Of a stretch of DNA of 64,000 bases, positions 17,279 through 26,354 are shown piece by piece (position 1 is the stretch's first letter; each line of letters begins with the position of its first letter). The stretch is from Intestinimonas massiliensis (ex Afouda et al. 2020) (GTDB lineage: Bacteria; Bacillota; Clostridia; Oscillospirales; Oscillospiraceae): the NCBI RefSeq assembly GCF_001244995.1, contig NZ_LN869529.1, forward strand, positions 721,263 to 785,262, written 5' to 3'. The notes under the pieces were generated by a model that had not been told where the DNA came from, did no database searches, and saw only the letters and a program-made list of their open reading frames with translations. Position numbers and translations under genes: made by a program.

Positions 17279-18792
17279 TCCAGGCTCCGCACCATTCTTT
17301 CCAGAATGCGGCTGTTGCGGACCTCGCCAAGCCCCCAGGTGGCGTTGGCCTGCTGAACAGCAATGCCGGCATCGAGCTTGGCGATGTCAGACTTCTTGAC
17401 CAGATAGCCGGTGATGCGGATGACGTCAGCGTCGGAGCCATAGGTAGAGAAGTAGCGCATGCCCTGGGCAAAGCCGCCCTTGATCAGGTCGACGATGGCG
17501 TCGGGGTTGCGCTTGGCAGTCTCGTCGAAGGGGAAGATATCGCCCACACCGGATTTGAAATAGGGGTGGAACTGACTACAGTGGAGCAGGTGCTCATGCA
17601 GGGGCAGCTCATCACCGATTGCGATGCGTACGCCGGGGCTGATGGAATAGTCATCGGCGATGCCGACCTGGGCATGGAGGGAGAAGTGATGGTTGGTGCA
17701 GTCGCAGAAGCGGCTCTCGTAGCTTTCCATGCACGTGGTCAGTTTATCGAGAATGCGTTTTGCCATGGCGTCGGCTTCCTCGCTGTGGCCGTAGGTGCCG
17801 CTCTTGCCTTCCTTTGCCATCAGAATATTGACACATTCGTTCATACCCACCAGACCGAACATGCCGGTGAATTTCTCCAAGCTGACGAAACCCTCCTGGA
17901 CCAGGAAATTAGACTTGAAGAAGTGCGTCTCCTCCACCAGGAAGGTGATCTTTTTCTCAATGTAGTCGCACAGCTCCTTGACCGCAATGGGCAGCAGATC
18001 ATGGATCAGGTGCTCGCTGTCCTTGGCCCGTTCGGCCAATCTGCTCAGCACGATGCGAGATAGGGTGAAAGCACCGCCGCCGATGGGCAGGGCATTGTAG
18101 CAGCTGGCAATGCCGTAGGGGGTAGTGTAGAGCTTGCTGTACTCCTTGTGATTGGCGAAGCTGGGCTTGGCGCAGGCCAAAGCGCATTCCACGCAGGTCC
18201 TTGCAAAATCGTCTGGGGTAATGTCGGGGTCGTACAGCAGTGTCATGGAGGGGATGGCGTTCTCCCACAGCTCCTTCTGGATCTCCACGATCATGCGGCC
18301 GGCGCGGGTCTCTTCGGGCCCCAGATTCATATGGCAGTAGGAGTCGGAGATGGTGCGGTCCAGGAAGATGAGAAAGTGACGGATCAGCTTTCTGGCTTCT
18401 TCCTCATCCTCGATGAAGGGTTCCAGCAGTTTGTCCACCGGTCCCAGATATACAGGAAAGTGGGTGACAGAGGGAATATGCTGGTAGAAGATTTCCAGGA
18501 CAGTGACAGCCTCCCACAGGTTGGTAGGGGGGTCCAGTCTCAGGAACCTGCAGCCCTCCCGCATCAGCTTTTCATAGTCGGGCAGAACGTAGCGGGGGGC
18601 GTAGGTGCCGTTGCCTTCGCTCATGGTACACAGGACGCCGGCTTCCCGCAGCTCCCGGAACCGCGGGGTGGTATCGAAAAATTCCACATAGTTCAACGGA
18701 ATCGAAGATAGGTTCATCATCGCTTGCTCATGGGTAAGGGCACAGTTGTCGATGACGGCTTTTACCTCTTTTTTCATGTCAGTAATGTTCAT
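17275..18792 (-). CDS. yjjI: Glycyl radical enzyme, YjjI family
   Basis: A 505-residue glycyl radical enzyme of the short YjjI (DUF3029) type. The C-terminal radical loop is VIRITGYLV with the radical glycine near residue 470. A candidate thiyl cysteine lies in GIASCYNALP near residue 235. Glycyl radical enzymes are strictly anaerobic and cleave C-C, C-O or C-N bonds. The substrate of YjjI is unknown. Here it heads an operon with nucleoside hydrolase, uridine phosphorylase and a base deaminase, and ribokinase is across the regulator. In E. coli yjjI-yjjW lies beside the deoxyribose operon. Both contexts suggest a sugar or nucleoside-derived substrate. A Crp-type palindrome lies 80-95 bases upstream of its start. 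Confidence 0.9.
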   Translation of the reverse strand: MNITDMKKEVKAVIDNCALTHEQAMMNLSSIPLNYVEFFDTTPRFRELREAGVLCTMSEGNGTYAPRYVLPDYEKLMREGCRFLRLDPPTNLWEAVTVLEIFYQHIPSVTHFPVYLGPVDKLLEPFIEDEEEARKLIRHFLIFLDRTISDSYCHMNLGPEETRAGRMIVEIQKELWENAIPSMTLLYDPDITPDDFARTCVECALACAKPSFANHKEYSKLYTTPYGIASCYNALPIGGGAFTLSRIVLSRLAERAKDSEHLIHDLLPIAVKELCDYIEKKITFLVEETHFFKSNFLVQEGFVSLEKFTGMFGLVGMNECVNILMAKEGKSGTYGHSEEADAMAKRILDKLTTCMESYESRFCDCTNHHFSLHAQVGIADDYSISPGVRIAIGDELPLHEHLLHCSQFHPYFKSGVGDIFPFDETAKRNPDAIVDLIKGGFAQGMRYFSTYGSDADVIRITGYLVKKSDIAKLDAGIAVQQANATWGLGEVRNSRILERMVRSLE

Positions 18793-18869
18793 CGTAACAG
18801 GTCTGCTCCTTTCGCGTTTTTGATATTGTTGACCTTGTGAAATTATGATATCATATGAACAAACAACAT

Positions 18870-18889
18870 AAAATGACAGGTGTCATTTT
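18870..18889. promoter_or_regulatory. Crp/Fnr-type operator, site 1 (yjjI / regulator divergent region)
   Basis: The core ATGACA-GG-TGTCAT at 18873-18886 sits inside a 20-base palindrome flanked by A and T runs. It lies between the divergent yjjI and Crp/Fnr-type genes, close to the regulator SD, so it could both activate yjjI and repress the regulator. Sister sites are at 20693 and 23060. Confidence 0.65.
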
Positions 18890-18907
18890 TGAAAAAGGTT
18901 GGTTAGT

Positions 18908-19642
18908 ATGCTCAAAGACACATCGGTGTTTTTGCACCAAATCTACAACTGCATCCGGGAATTTGACGGTTCTATCCAGGAGGCATATCAATTCCCCCAC
19001 TCGCCGCAGACCATTCAGGACCTCTCCGCCTGTGCGCCGCGTCTGATGCACCGAAAAGAGGCCAACACCTATTTATTCCATATATTTGAGCCGCTGGAAT
19101 ATATCTATATTTTGCTGGAGGGGACGTGCTGTGTCGAAAAGTACAGTCAGGGTGGGAAAGTGTTTACGGACTCAACCCGGGATGCCATGCAGATCTTCGG
19201 CCTGATCGAGGCTGTGACGGATGATCGCTGCCATACTGTGTCCATGAAATGCTTCACAGACTGTACCTATGCAAAAATCCCTGTGGCCAGTTATATGAAG
19301 ATCATCCAGTCCGACCCTGAGCTGCTGATGATGTCCATGCGGTTCGTATGCATTTTCTTTAGAGAGCATGTGCAGACAACCGATCAACTGATGTTGGGTG
19401 CACCCCGCCGAAGTATCCTTTTGAAATTGTATCACTACTGCGCGGAGCGGCCTTTCCCAGTGACCGTCCAAATCCAGAAGAAAGAGCTGGCGCAGGATCT
19501 GAATATGAATCTCAGGACCCTTTATCGACACCTGGACAAGTTCTATGAAGAGGGAATACTGTCCGCACACAAGGGAAAGATATGGATTTCAAGGAAACAG
19601 TATTTAGAAATTGGAGCGGAATTGATGGATCTGGATGACTAG
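18908..19642 (+). CDS. Crp/Fnr family transcriptional regulator
   Basis: A 244-residue regulator. It has an N-terminal cyclic nucleotide-binding-like beta barrel (about 40-150, YIYILLEGTCCVEKYSQGGK) without clear FNR cysteines. The C-terminal winged helix has VQIQKKELAQDLNMNLRTLY as the helix-turn-helix (about 195-215). ATG 18908 is preferred over an upstream TTG because of the AAAGG spacing. It is divergent from the glycyl radical operon and convergent with ribokinase. The repeated palindrome upstream of this gene, of ribokinase/oleate hydratase and of the sugar importer is its probable binding site. The ligand is unknown; a purine, ribose derivative or cAMP-like molecule is possible. Confidence 0.85.
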   Translation: MLKDTSVFLHQIYNCIREFDGSIQEAYQFPHSPQTIQDLSACAPRLMHRKEANTYLFHIFEPLEYIYILLEGTCCVEKYSQGGKVFTDSTRDAMQIFGLIEAVTDDRCHTVSMKCFTDCTYAKIPVASYMKIIQSDPELLMMSMRFVCIFFREHVQTTDQLMLGAPRRSILLKLYHYCAERPFPVTVQIQKKELAQDLNMNLRTLYRHLDKFYEEGILSAHKGKIWISRKQYLEIGAELMDLDD

Positions 19643-19677
19643 TACGGTTTCGTTTTATTGAATATCAGGATGAACCA

Positions 19678-19710
19678 AAAGACTGGCAGGCTCAAGGGCT
19701 GCCAGTCTTT
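19678..19710. terminator. Bidirectional terminator between regulator and ribokinase
   Basis: AAAGACTGGCAG pairs with CTGCCAGTCTTT around a 9-base loop, with A and T tracts on both flanks. Confidence 0.85.
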
Positions 19711-19729
19711 CAGCTTTGTAATGAGTCTC

Positions 19730-20635
19730 TCATAATTGAATTTCTTCTGGATTGGGAATGGAGGACTGGGCGCCTTTTCGGGTAACTGCAATGGCGGAGG
19801 CATTCTGACCATAGGTGATGGCCTCTGCAACGTCCGCACCCCTGCTCAGCGCCAGAGCAAATGCCCCCATGAAGCAGTCGCCTGCTGCAGTGGTGTCCAC
19901 GGCATGCACTTTTTTGGCAGGATAAAAATGCATGCCCTCCCGGTTCATCAGCAGACATCCGTCGCCACCCAGGGAGACCATGACATTTCGAACACCTTTG
20001 GAGAACATTTCACCGGCGGCTGCCTCCAGATCCGCTTGGCAGTTGAGGGGCCTGCCTGTCAGAATCTCCAGTTCCGTTTCGTTGGGCTTGATATAGTCCA
20101 CGCCCTGCCAGAAGGAGTCCGGCAGACCGGGCAGTGCAGGCGCAGGGTCGATGAGGACCGTTTTCCCCATGGATACCGCCAGGTCCTTTGCGTAAGCCAC
20201 GACGTTCCAGTCGATCTCTAGCTGCATCATAACGATGTCGCAGGCCTGGACCAGGCTTCGGTGTTGATCGATCATCTCCCTGGAGACCAAGCCGTTGGTA
20301 CCGGCGATTAGAATAATCGAGTTGGCGCCATTATCGTCCACGGTGATAAATGCCTGGCCGGTGGTGGTGCCGGGCAGAGTGGAAATGCCGGAAATATTCA
20401 CACCTACGGATTCCAAATTTGCTTTCAGCGCTGTGCCGATGCTGTCGTCTGCAACAGCGCCGATTATGCTGACATCACCGCCAAGCTTGCCGACGGTATA
20501 GGCCTGATTGGCACCTTTACCGCCGGGGACCAGTGCGATGCTTTTCCCGGCGAGGGTTTCGCCAGACTGGGGCATGTACGGCGTTTCGATTACCGTATCC
20601 ATATTCAGGCTTCCGATAACCAATATTTTTTTCAT
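19730..20635 (-). CDS. rbsK: Ribokinase
   Basis: A 301-residue PfkB family sugar kinase. It has the N-terminal GSLNMD motif, GGKGANQA near residue 40 that binds the sugar, and DTTAAGDCF near 250 that carries the catalytic Asp. It phosphorylates ribose from the nucleoside hydrolase to ribose-5-phosphate for the pentose phosphate pathway. ATG 20635 is preferred over an upstream GTG because AAAGGTG is placed correctly. It diverges from oleate hydratase, sharing a region with the second Crp-type palindrome. Confidence 0.93.
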   Translation of the reverse strand: MKKILVIGSLNMDTVIETPYMPQSGETLAGKSIALVPGGKGANQAYTVGKLGGDVSIIGAVADDSIGTALKANLESVGVNISGISTLPGTTTGQAFITVDDNGANSIILIAGTNGLVSREMIDQHRSLVQACDIVMMQLEIDWNVVAYAKDLAVSMGKTVLIDPAPALPGLPDSFWQGVDYIKPNETELEILTGRPLNCQADLEAAAGEMFSKGVRNVMVSLGGDGCLLMNREGMHFYPAKKVHAVDTTAAGDCFMGAFALALSRGADVAEAITYGQNASAIAVTRKGAQSSIPNPEEIQL

Positions 20636-20692
20636 CTGCGTCACCTTTCTGTTGTGATAATCATATTCTACGCAATCGTAAAAAATAAAAAA

Positions 20693-20706
20693 ATGTCAAA
20701 TGTCAT
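20693..20706. promoter_or_regulatory. Crp/Fnr-type operator, site 2 (ribokinase / oleate hydratase)
   Basis: ATGTCA-AA-TGTCAT has one mismatch to the consensus ATGACA-N2-TGTCAT. It is 58 bases upstream of the ribokinase start codon. On the other side a TATAAT box for oleate hydratase lies about 130 bases away, so ribokinase is the more direct target. Confidence 0.5.
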
Positions 20707-20874
20707 AAATTTGCAGCACACATATCGAATTTCGGGAAGCTCTGCATGAAGGAGACATAAATTGATGTTCGGAAGCAGGGAGTTTCAGGCATGTGGGCTG
20801 CTTTTGTCCGTATTATTTTCAGAATATTTCCCATTATAATATGTGCACAAATAAGGAGTAAGGAGGCGCTCTAT

Positions 20875-22650
20875 ATGTATTATTCCAGTGGTAACTATGA
20901 AGCGTTTGCCCGTCCTCAGAAGCCGAAGGGCGTGGATCAAAAATCAGCTTATATTATCGGAACCGGTCTGGCTGCTTTGACCGCGGCCTGCTACCTGGTG
21001 CGGGACGGACAGATGAAGGGCGAGCAAATCCATCTCTTTGAGAAAGAGCCCATCCCCGGCGGAGCCTGCGACGGCTGGGAGTATCCCGGCGTGGGCTATG
21101 TCATGCGGGGCGGCCGCGAGATGGACAATCACTTTGAGGTTATGTGGGATCTGTTCCGCTCCATTCCCTCCATTGAGACGGAGGGTGTCAGTGTTCTGGA
21201 CGAGTACTACTGGCTGAACAAGAAGGACCCCAACTACTCCCTCTGCCGCGCCACTGTCAACCGGGGCGAGGACGCCCACACCGACGGAAAGTTTGCCCTG
21301 TCCGACAAGGCGGCTATGAAGATCATGAAGCTGTTCTTCACCCCTGACGAGCAGCTCTATGACAAGCGCATCACGGATTTCTTTGACGACGAGGTGCTGA
21401 GCTCCAACTTCTGGCTCTACTGGCGCACCATGTTCGCCTTTGAGAACTGGCACAGCGCTCTGGAGATGAAGCTCTATATTAAGCGATTCGTCCATCATGT
21501 GGGCGGCCTGCCGGATTTCAAGGCCCTGCGCTTCACGAAATACAACCAGTATGAGTCTATGATCCTTCCCATGATCAAGTATCTGGAATCCCGTCATGTC
21601 CAGTTCCACTACAATACCAAGGTCGTCAATGTGGAATTCAACATCCGGCCTGACAAAAAGCTGGCCAAGCGCGTCGAACTGCTTGTGAACGGCGGGAGCC
21701 AATACGTGGATCTGACCGAGAATGATCTGGTGTTTATCACCAACGGCGGCTGCGTGGAAAACTCCACCATTGGCTCCCAGAATACCCCCGCCGCCTTCAA
21801 TACCGAGATCAAGCCGGGCGGCGGCTGGGATATGTGGCGCAAAATCGCAGCTCAGGACCCCTCCTTCGGCCATCCAGATAAGTTCTGCTATGATCCCGAG
21901 CAGTCCAACTGGATGAGTGCTACCGTCACCACGCTAGACCAAAAGATCATTCCCTATATCAAGAACATTTGTAAGCGGGACCCCTTCAGCGGCGGTGTGG
22001 TCACCGGCGGCATCGTCACAGTGAAGGACTCCGGCTGGCTCCTTAGTTGGACCATCAACCGTCAGCCCCAGTTCCGCAGCCAGCCCAAGGACCAGTGCCT
22101 GGTCTGGGTCTACGGGCTGTTCTCCGATAAGCCGGGCGACTATGTAAAAAAGCCCATGCGGGAGTGCACCGGCAAAGAGATCTGCATGGAGTGGCTGTAC
22201 CACATCGGCGTGCCGGAGCGCGAAATCGAGGAGTTGGCCGAGCACAGCGCCAATACCGTGCCGGTCATGATGCCTTATATCACGGCCTTCTTTATGCCCC
22301 GCGCCGCGGGCGACCGCCCCAACGTTGTTCCCGAAGGTGCCGTTAACTTTGCCTTCCTGGGACAGTTTGCCGAGACCAGGCGGGACACCATCTTCACCAC
22401 CGAGTATTCCATGCGCACCGGTATGGAGGCCGTTTATACCCTGCTGGACATCGACCGGGGCGTGCCGGAGGTCTGGGGCAGCACCTATGATATCCGCGAT
22501 CTGCTGAACGCCACCATTCAGCTACGCGACGGCAGGCCGCTGACGGAGATGGACCTGGGCTTTAAGGAGAAAATGGTTGTCAAGAAACTGCTGGAGAAGA
22601 TTCGGGGGACCGACATTGAAAAGCTGCTGAAAGAATATCATGTCATTTAA
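20875..22650 (+). CDS. ohyA: Oleate hydratase
   Basis: A 591-residue FAD enzyme of exactly the usual family length. The dinucleotide site YIIGTGLAALTAACYLV is near residue 27, and the RGGREMDNHFE segment (about residue 80) carries the catalytic Glu of fatty acid hydratases. It adds water to the cis-9 double bond of oleate or linoleate to give 10-hydroxy acids. In gut Firmicutes this detoxifies unsaturated fatty acids at the membrane face. ATG 20875 follows AAGGAGTAAGGAGG. A TATAAT box is 40 bases upstream. A long GC-rich terminator closes the unit. Its place inside a sugar/nucleoside island is unexpected. Confidence 0.95.
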   Translation: MYYSSGNYEAFARPQKPKGVDQKSAYIIGTGLAALTAACYLVRDGQMKGEQIHLFEKEPIPGGACDGWEYPGVGYVMRGGREMDNHFEVMWDLFRSIPSIETEGVSVLDEYYWLNKKDPNYSLCRATVNRGEDAHTDGKFALSDKAAMKIMKLFFTPDEQLYDKRITDFFDDEVLSSNFWLYWRTMFAFENWHSALEMKLYIKRFVHHVGGLPDFKALRFTKYNQYESMILPMIKYLESRHVQFHYNTKVVNVEFNIRPDKKLAKRVELLVNGGSQYVDLTENDLVFITNGGCVENSTIGSQNTPAAFNTEIKPGGGWDMWRKIAAQDPSFGHPDKFCYDPEQSNWMSATVTTLDQKIIPYIKNICKRDPFSGGVVTGGIVTVKDSGWLLSWTINRQPQFRSQPKDQCLVWVYGLFSDKPGDYVKKPMRECTGKEICMEWLYHIGVPEREIEELAEHSANTVPVMMPYITAFFMPRAAGDRPNVVPEGAVNFAFLGQFAETRRDTIFTTEYSMRTGMEAVYTLLDIDRGVPEVWGSTYDIRDLLNATIQLRDGRPLTEMDLGFKEKMVVKKLLEKIRGTDIEKLLKEYHVI

Positions 22651-22788
22651 AGCAGAATATTCTGGTAAATGAAACGGGGCTCCCGCGCTTGCCAATGCGC
22701 TTTTGAAAGTACAAATGCTTCCACATGCGTTTTTATTGTATCACGCAAAAGTTTTTTTGAAATTCTGATATCGGTCAGCGTATTGCTC

Positions 22789-22834
22789 AAGGCCCCGGCT
22801 CCGCCAGATTTGGCGGAGCCGGGGCCTTTTTCTT
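22789..22834 (+). terminator. Strong terminator after oleate hydratase
   Basis: An 18-base perfect hairpin (positions 22789-22806 with 22811-22828) around GATT, followed by TTTTCTT. Confidence 0.9.
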
Positions 22835-23059
22835 GTAGTCCGAAAACCCCCGGCACAGCCGGAGGCTTTCGCACTACAAAGAATCCCCATCCGCTGCATT
22901 TCAGCGGATGGGGTCAGATGGATCGCCTCCTGTGTAAACGAATACTGCCCCAACGCAGATTCCTGTGTAGATTCTTTCGTTAAATGGGCAAATATTATGG
23001 TACATTTTGCACAAAAGAAGGCTGGCGTGGTACAGCACATTCACCAGTTTTACCGAAAC

Positions 23060-23073
23060 ATGACATTTGTCAT
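23060..23073 (+). promoter_or_regulatory. Crp/Fnr-type operator, site 3 (sugar importer)
   Basis: A perfect ATGACA-TT-TGTCAT match lies upstream of a TTGCAC (23083-23088) and TATTAA (23105-23110) promoter. Its centre is about 50 bases before the expected transcript start, a position suited to activation. Confidence 0.6.
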
Positions 23074-23201
23074 TTTCAGCGTTTGCACCAGATGATATTT
23101 TTTATATTAAGATTACGGGAAGCCTGATTGAACCGTGCTGGAGGATCCGGCAGAAACGAATCATGAATCCGCAATCAATAAGCTTGAAAGGAAGTCCTCC
23201 C

Positions 23202-24515
23202 ATGAAAAAGCGTATTTTGGCACTTATACTTAGTTTGCTGATGCTTGGCTCCTGCCTGTGCGGCTGCGCAAACGCACCCACCGCGGAAACAAACAAAGAG
23301 AAGGCTGACACCACGCTCACGGTTTGGTGCTGGGATGAAAATTTCAATATCCCCGTGATGGAGACCGCATGCAAGTATTATCAGGCAGCCGGCCATGATG
23401 ATGTCACGGTGAACGTTGTTAACGTCAGCGAAGACGACGTCCGCAGCAAATGTGTTGCCGCATTTTCCGGCGGTGTCACGGATGACCTGCCCGATATTAT
23501 CTTGGTGGGGGACTTCTGGGCCAAAAATTTCCTGACCAACTACAAAGGAATGTTTGCGGATTTGACAGATGCGATCGATTTCTCTGATTTTGCAAATTAT
23601 AAGGTCCAGTGCCTTACGGTCGATGACCATGTCTATGGCGTTCCGTTCGACAGCGGCGTTGCCGGCATGTTCTACAGAAAGGATTACTTGGAGGCGGCTG
23701 GCTATACTGCGGAGGATCTGGTGGGGATCACATGGCCGGAGATGATTGAGATCGCAAAGGCAGTCAAGGAAAAAACCGGAAAGTATGCATTCGATTTTGT
23801 ACCGTCCGATTGTGCATTTGCTTGGTTTGACAGCGCGATGCAGTCCACAGGTGAGTGGTTCTACGACGAAGAGGGTAATGCGGACTTTGTCAATAATAAA
23901 GCTGTGCGGGAAATGTTTGATGTTATCAAAACGCTTTGGAACGACAACTGCGTCTATCGTGCCGAGGCCAAAGATTCTACGACGATTTCGGCAATTCAGG
24001 CAGGTGAGATTGCGTTCGTGCTGACCGCCGTTTGGTCCACTCCCACGATTACGGCCGCGACAGATGCTGCCGGCCTGTGGGATTATGCCCCCCTGCCGAA
24101 GCTGACCACAACAGACTCCGCGAGCGAGTACACCAATATCGGTGGATCCAGTTGGGTTATCCTGGAAAACTCTGCGAATAAGGATGTAGCGATTGACTTC
24201 ATGAAGTCGATTTTCGCCGGCGACCTGGATTTCTACAGTCAGATTCTTGCCGAGCAGGGTGCTGTTGCGACATATCTGCCGGCAAGCGAGAGCGAGGCCT
24301 ATAGCAAGCCTGTGGAATTCTTTAATAATAAGCCGCTGTATGCCGATTTCGCCTCCTGGGGTGCAATGGTTCCCCCAGTCGACTATGGTACAAACACTTG
24401 GACGGCAAACGCCGCAATTCAGGCATATTTGCAGAATTATGTTGATTCTGAAATGACGCTGGATGAAGCACTTCAGAAGGTGCAGAAAAACTATGACATG
24501 CAGATCGGCAAGTAA
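23202..24515 (+). CDS. Sugar ABC transporter substrate-binding lipoprotein
   Basis: A 437-residue extracytoplasmic binding protein of the CUT1 (family 1) type. A lipoprotein signal peptide ends in the lipobox LCGC at about residue 22. The mature part shows LTVWCWDENFNIP and later GGSSWVILENSANKDVAIDF, typical of oligosaccharide binders. It captures a sugar for the two permeases that follow. ATG 23202 has SD AAAGGAAG; the upstream in-frame codons would bury the signal peptide. It is the first gene of the importer-GH2 operon. The sugar is unknown, though the linked beta-glycosidase points to a beta-galactoside or beta-glucuronide. Confidence 0.9.
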   Translation: MKKRILALILSLLMLGSCLCGCANAPTAETNKEKADTTLTVWCWDENFNIPVMETACKYYQAAGHDDVTVNVVNVSEDDVRSKCVAAFSGGVTDDLPDIILVGDFWAKNFLTNYKGMFADLTDAIDFSDFANYKVQCLTVDDHVYGVPFDSGVAGMFYRKDYLEAAGYTAEDLVGITWPEMIEIAKAVKEKTGKYAFDFVPSDCAFAWFDSAMQSTGEWFYDEEGNADFVNNKAVREMFDVIKTLWNDNCVYRAEAKDSTTISAIQAGEIAFVLTAVWSTPTITAATDAAGLWDYAPLPKLTTTDSASEYTNIGGSSWVILENSANKDVAIDFMKSIFAGDLDFYSQILAEQGAVATYLPASESEAYSKPVEFFNNKPLYADFASWGAMVPPVDYGTNTWTANAAIQAYLQNYVDSEMTLDEALQKVQKNYDMQIGK

Positions 24516-24613
24516 TTTGAATGAACGCCGCCATCCGTTGTATCTCTTTCCAGCCACTGTGGTGGCTGGAAAGAAATACTATATGTATGCTATGGAAGAA
24601 CAGGTAACGAAAT

Positions 24614-25486
24614 ATGAAGAAAAGATCTTTGACATCTGGCTCATGGGTGAGTTTTTCTCTCCCGGCAATTTTCTTTGTAACGGTATTTATGTTATACCCT
24701 GTCGTTTACTCTCTGGTGCTGTCGCTTTACTCACATCAGGGACTGACGTCGACGTTTGTGGGCCTTGGGAACTTTAAAAGACTGCTGTCCGATTCAATTT
24801 TCTGGAATTCTCTGCTCAATAACGTGCTGTTTCTGGCAATTCAGGTGCCTATTATGCTATTTTTGGGCCTTCTGTTCGCTTATCTGCTCCAGACAGACGG
24901 TTTGAAGTGTCGAGGATTTTTCAGAATGGCGCTTTTCCTGCCCTGTATTACTTCACTGGTCGCATATTCGATTGTGTTTCGGACCATGTTTCAGTTTGAT
25001 GGGCTGATCAACAGTGCGTTGCAAGCGATTCATGTCATAACCGAGCCTATTCCGTGGCTAACAGATAAGAACTGGGCCCGCGCCTTGATCATCATGGCGC
25101 TGTGTTGGCGCTGGACAGGCTATAATGCGATGTATTACATTGCCGGCTTGCAGAATATTACGAGAGACACGATCGAAGCCGCGCGCATGGATGGTGCAAA
25201 TAAATTTCAGGAGTTTTTCCATATCGTGGTTCCTCAGCTCAAGCAGGTGATCGTGTTTACGTCCATCACCTCAACGATCGGTACGCTGCAGTTGTTTGAT
25301 GAGATCGCCAACCTGACGAATGGAGGCCCTTCCAACTCGACCCTCACGGTAGCACTCTATACATATCAGCAGTCGTTCCTGCATGCGAATAATTTTGGGT
25401 ATTCTGCTGCCATCAGTTGGGTGATTGTGCTGATGATTGCGGGGCTTTCTCTGGTGCAGCTACGGCTTACAAGGGAGGAGAGCTGA
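24614..25486 (+). CDS. Sugar ABC transporter permease (MalF/LacF-like)
   Basis: A 290-residue, six-helix permease. The cytoplasmic EAA motif, which contacts the ATPase, reads EAARMDGANKFQEFFHIVVP. It follows the binding protein after 98 bases and precedes the second permease with a one-base gap. Together they form the membrane channel of a CUT1 importer. The local base composition is lower in GC than flanking housekeeping genes, as it is for the whole 23-28.6 kb operon, consistent with acquisition. Confidence 0.92.
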   Translation: MKKRSLTSGSWVSFSLPAIFFVTVFMLYPVVYSLVLSLYSHQGLTSTFVGLGNFKRLLSDSIFWNSLLNNVLFLAIQVPIMLFLGLLFAYLLQTDGLKCRGFFRMALFLPCITSLVAYSIVFRTMFQFDGLINSALQAIHVITEPIPWLTDKNWARALIIMALCWRWTGYNAMYYIAGLQNITRDTIEAARMDGANKFQEFFHIVVPQLKQVIVFTSITSTIGTLQLFDEIANLTNGGPSNSTLTVALYTYQQSFLHANNFGYSAAISWVIVLMIAGLSLVQLRLTREES

Positions 25487-25487
25487 C

Positions 25488-26312
25488 ATGGGAAGAAGAA
25501 AGATATCCCCCAAACGTTTTCTTGTCTATCTAATACTGATCCTTGCGGCGCTCATCTCAATTTTTCCCTGCTATTGGATGTTTGCAAGCGCAACCAATAC
25601 TTCAAAGGCCATTTCGGACGGCAGAATTCTGCCTGGTACCAACTTGATACCAAATTTGGAACATCTGTTTCGGGATTATCCCATCTGGAACGGTCTTTCC
25701 AACTCTCTGAAAATTGCGGTTTTATCCGTTGTGCTGAGTCTGATTGTGACGTCGCTGGCAGCATATGGCTTTGAAAAATTTCGCACAAAACGCTCCGAAC
25801 AGGCCTATGTAATCTTCCTGATCGGAATGATGATCCCCCAGACATCACTCGTGATACCCCTTTATAAAATGATGGCGGACATGAAATTGGTCAACTCGCA
25901 CCTGTCGATCATTCTGCCCGCTATCGGATCCATCTTCCTCCTGTTCTTTTTCCGTCAGAGTTTTAAATCTATCCCCAATGAGATGATTGAATCGGCCAGG
26001 ATTGACGGGGCTGGTGAACTGCGGATTTTCTTTCAGATCGTGTTTCCCAGCATGAGGGCGACATATGCTGCCGCCGCAATCTATGCGTTTATGACTTCGT
26101 GGAATGCCTATATGTGGCCGATGATTTCGTTGTCCTCCGAACAAAAGAAAACGATTATTCTGATGGTATCCAAGATCGCTTCATCCGCCTATGTTGCTGA
26201 TTACGGCGTACAGATGGTTGGACTGGTGATTGCGACACTTCCTATGATGATCGTGTTCCTGTTCCTTCAAAGGAGTTTTGTGGATGGCCTTACCGGGTCT
26301 GTAAAAGGCTAA
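25488..26312 (+). CDS. Sugar ABC transporter permease (MalG/LacG-like)
   Basis: A 274-residue, six-helix CUT1 permease with the EAA loop ESARIDGAGELRIFFQIVFP. The ATG at 25488 follows AAGGGAGGAG and starts one base after the upstream permease stop, so translation is coupled. It pairs with that protein as a heterodimeric channel. Energy is probably supplied by the ATPase at 28970, because no other ATPase gene is in the operon. Confidence 0.92.
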   Translation: MGRRKISPKRFLVYLILILAALISIFPCYWMFASATNTSKAISDGRILPGTNLIPNLEHLFRDYPIWNGLSNSLKIAVLSVVLSLIVTSLAAYGFEKFRTKRSEQAYVIFLIGMMIPQTSLVIPLYKMMADMKLVNSHLSIILPAIGSIFLLFFFRQSFKSIPNEMIESARIDGAGELRIFFQIVFPSMRATYAAAAIYAFMTSWNAYMWPMISLSSEQKKTIILMVSKIASSAYVADYGVQMVGLVIATLPMMIVFLFLQRSFVDGLTGSVKG

Positions 26313-26354
26313 GAACGACTATCCGATGAATCGACGTTAATTGAGGAGGAAAAC

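Larger units (their letters stand above)
22651..23201. other. Intergenic region with terminator, operator and promoter
   Basis: It holds the terminator of oleate hydratase (22789-22834) and a second GC-rich hairpin (22885-22913, CCCCATCCGCTG arms, no T-tract). It also holds the third Crp-type operator (23060-23073) and a promoter for the sugar importer. No gene is supported between. Confidence 0.7.

Noticed and set aside
22885..22913. Second terminator after oleate hydratase
   Set aside because: Stable stem but no T-tract on either side; called only as a hairpin within the intergenic region.
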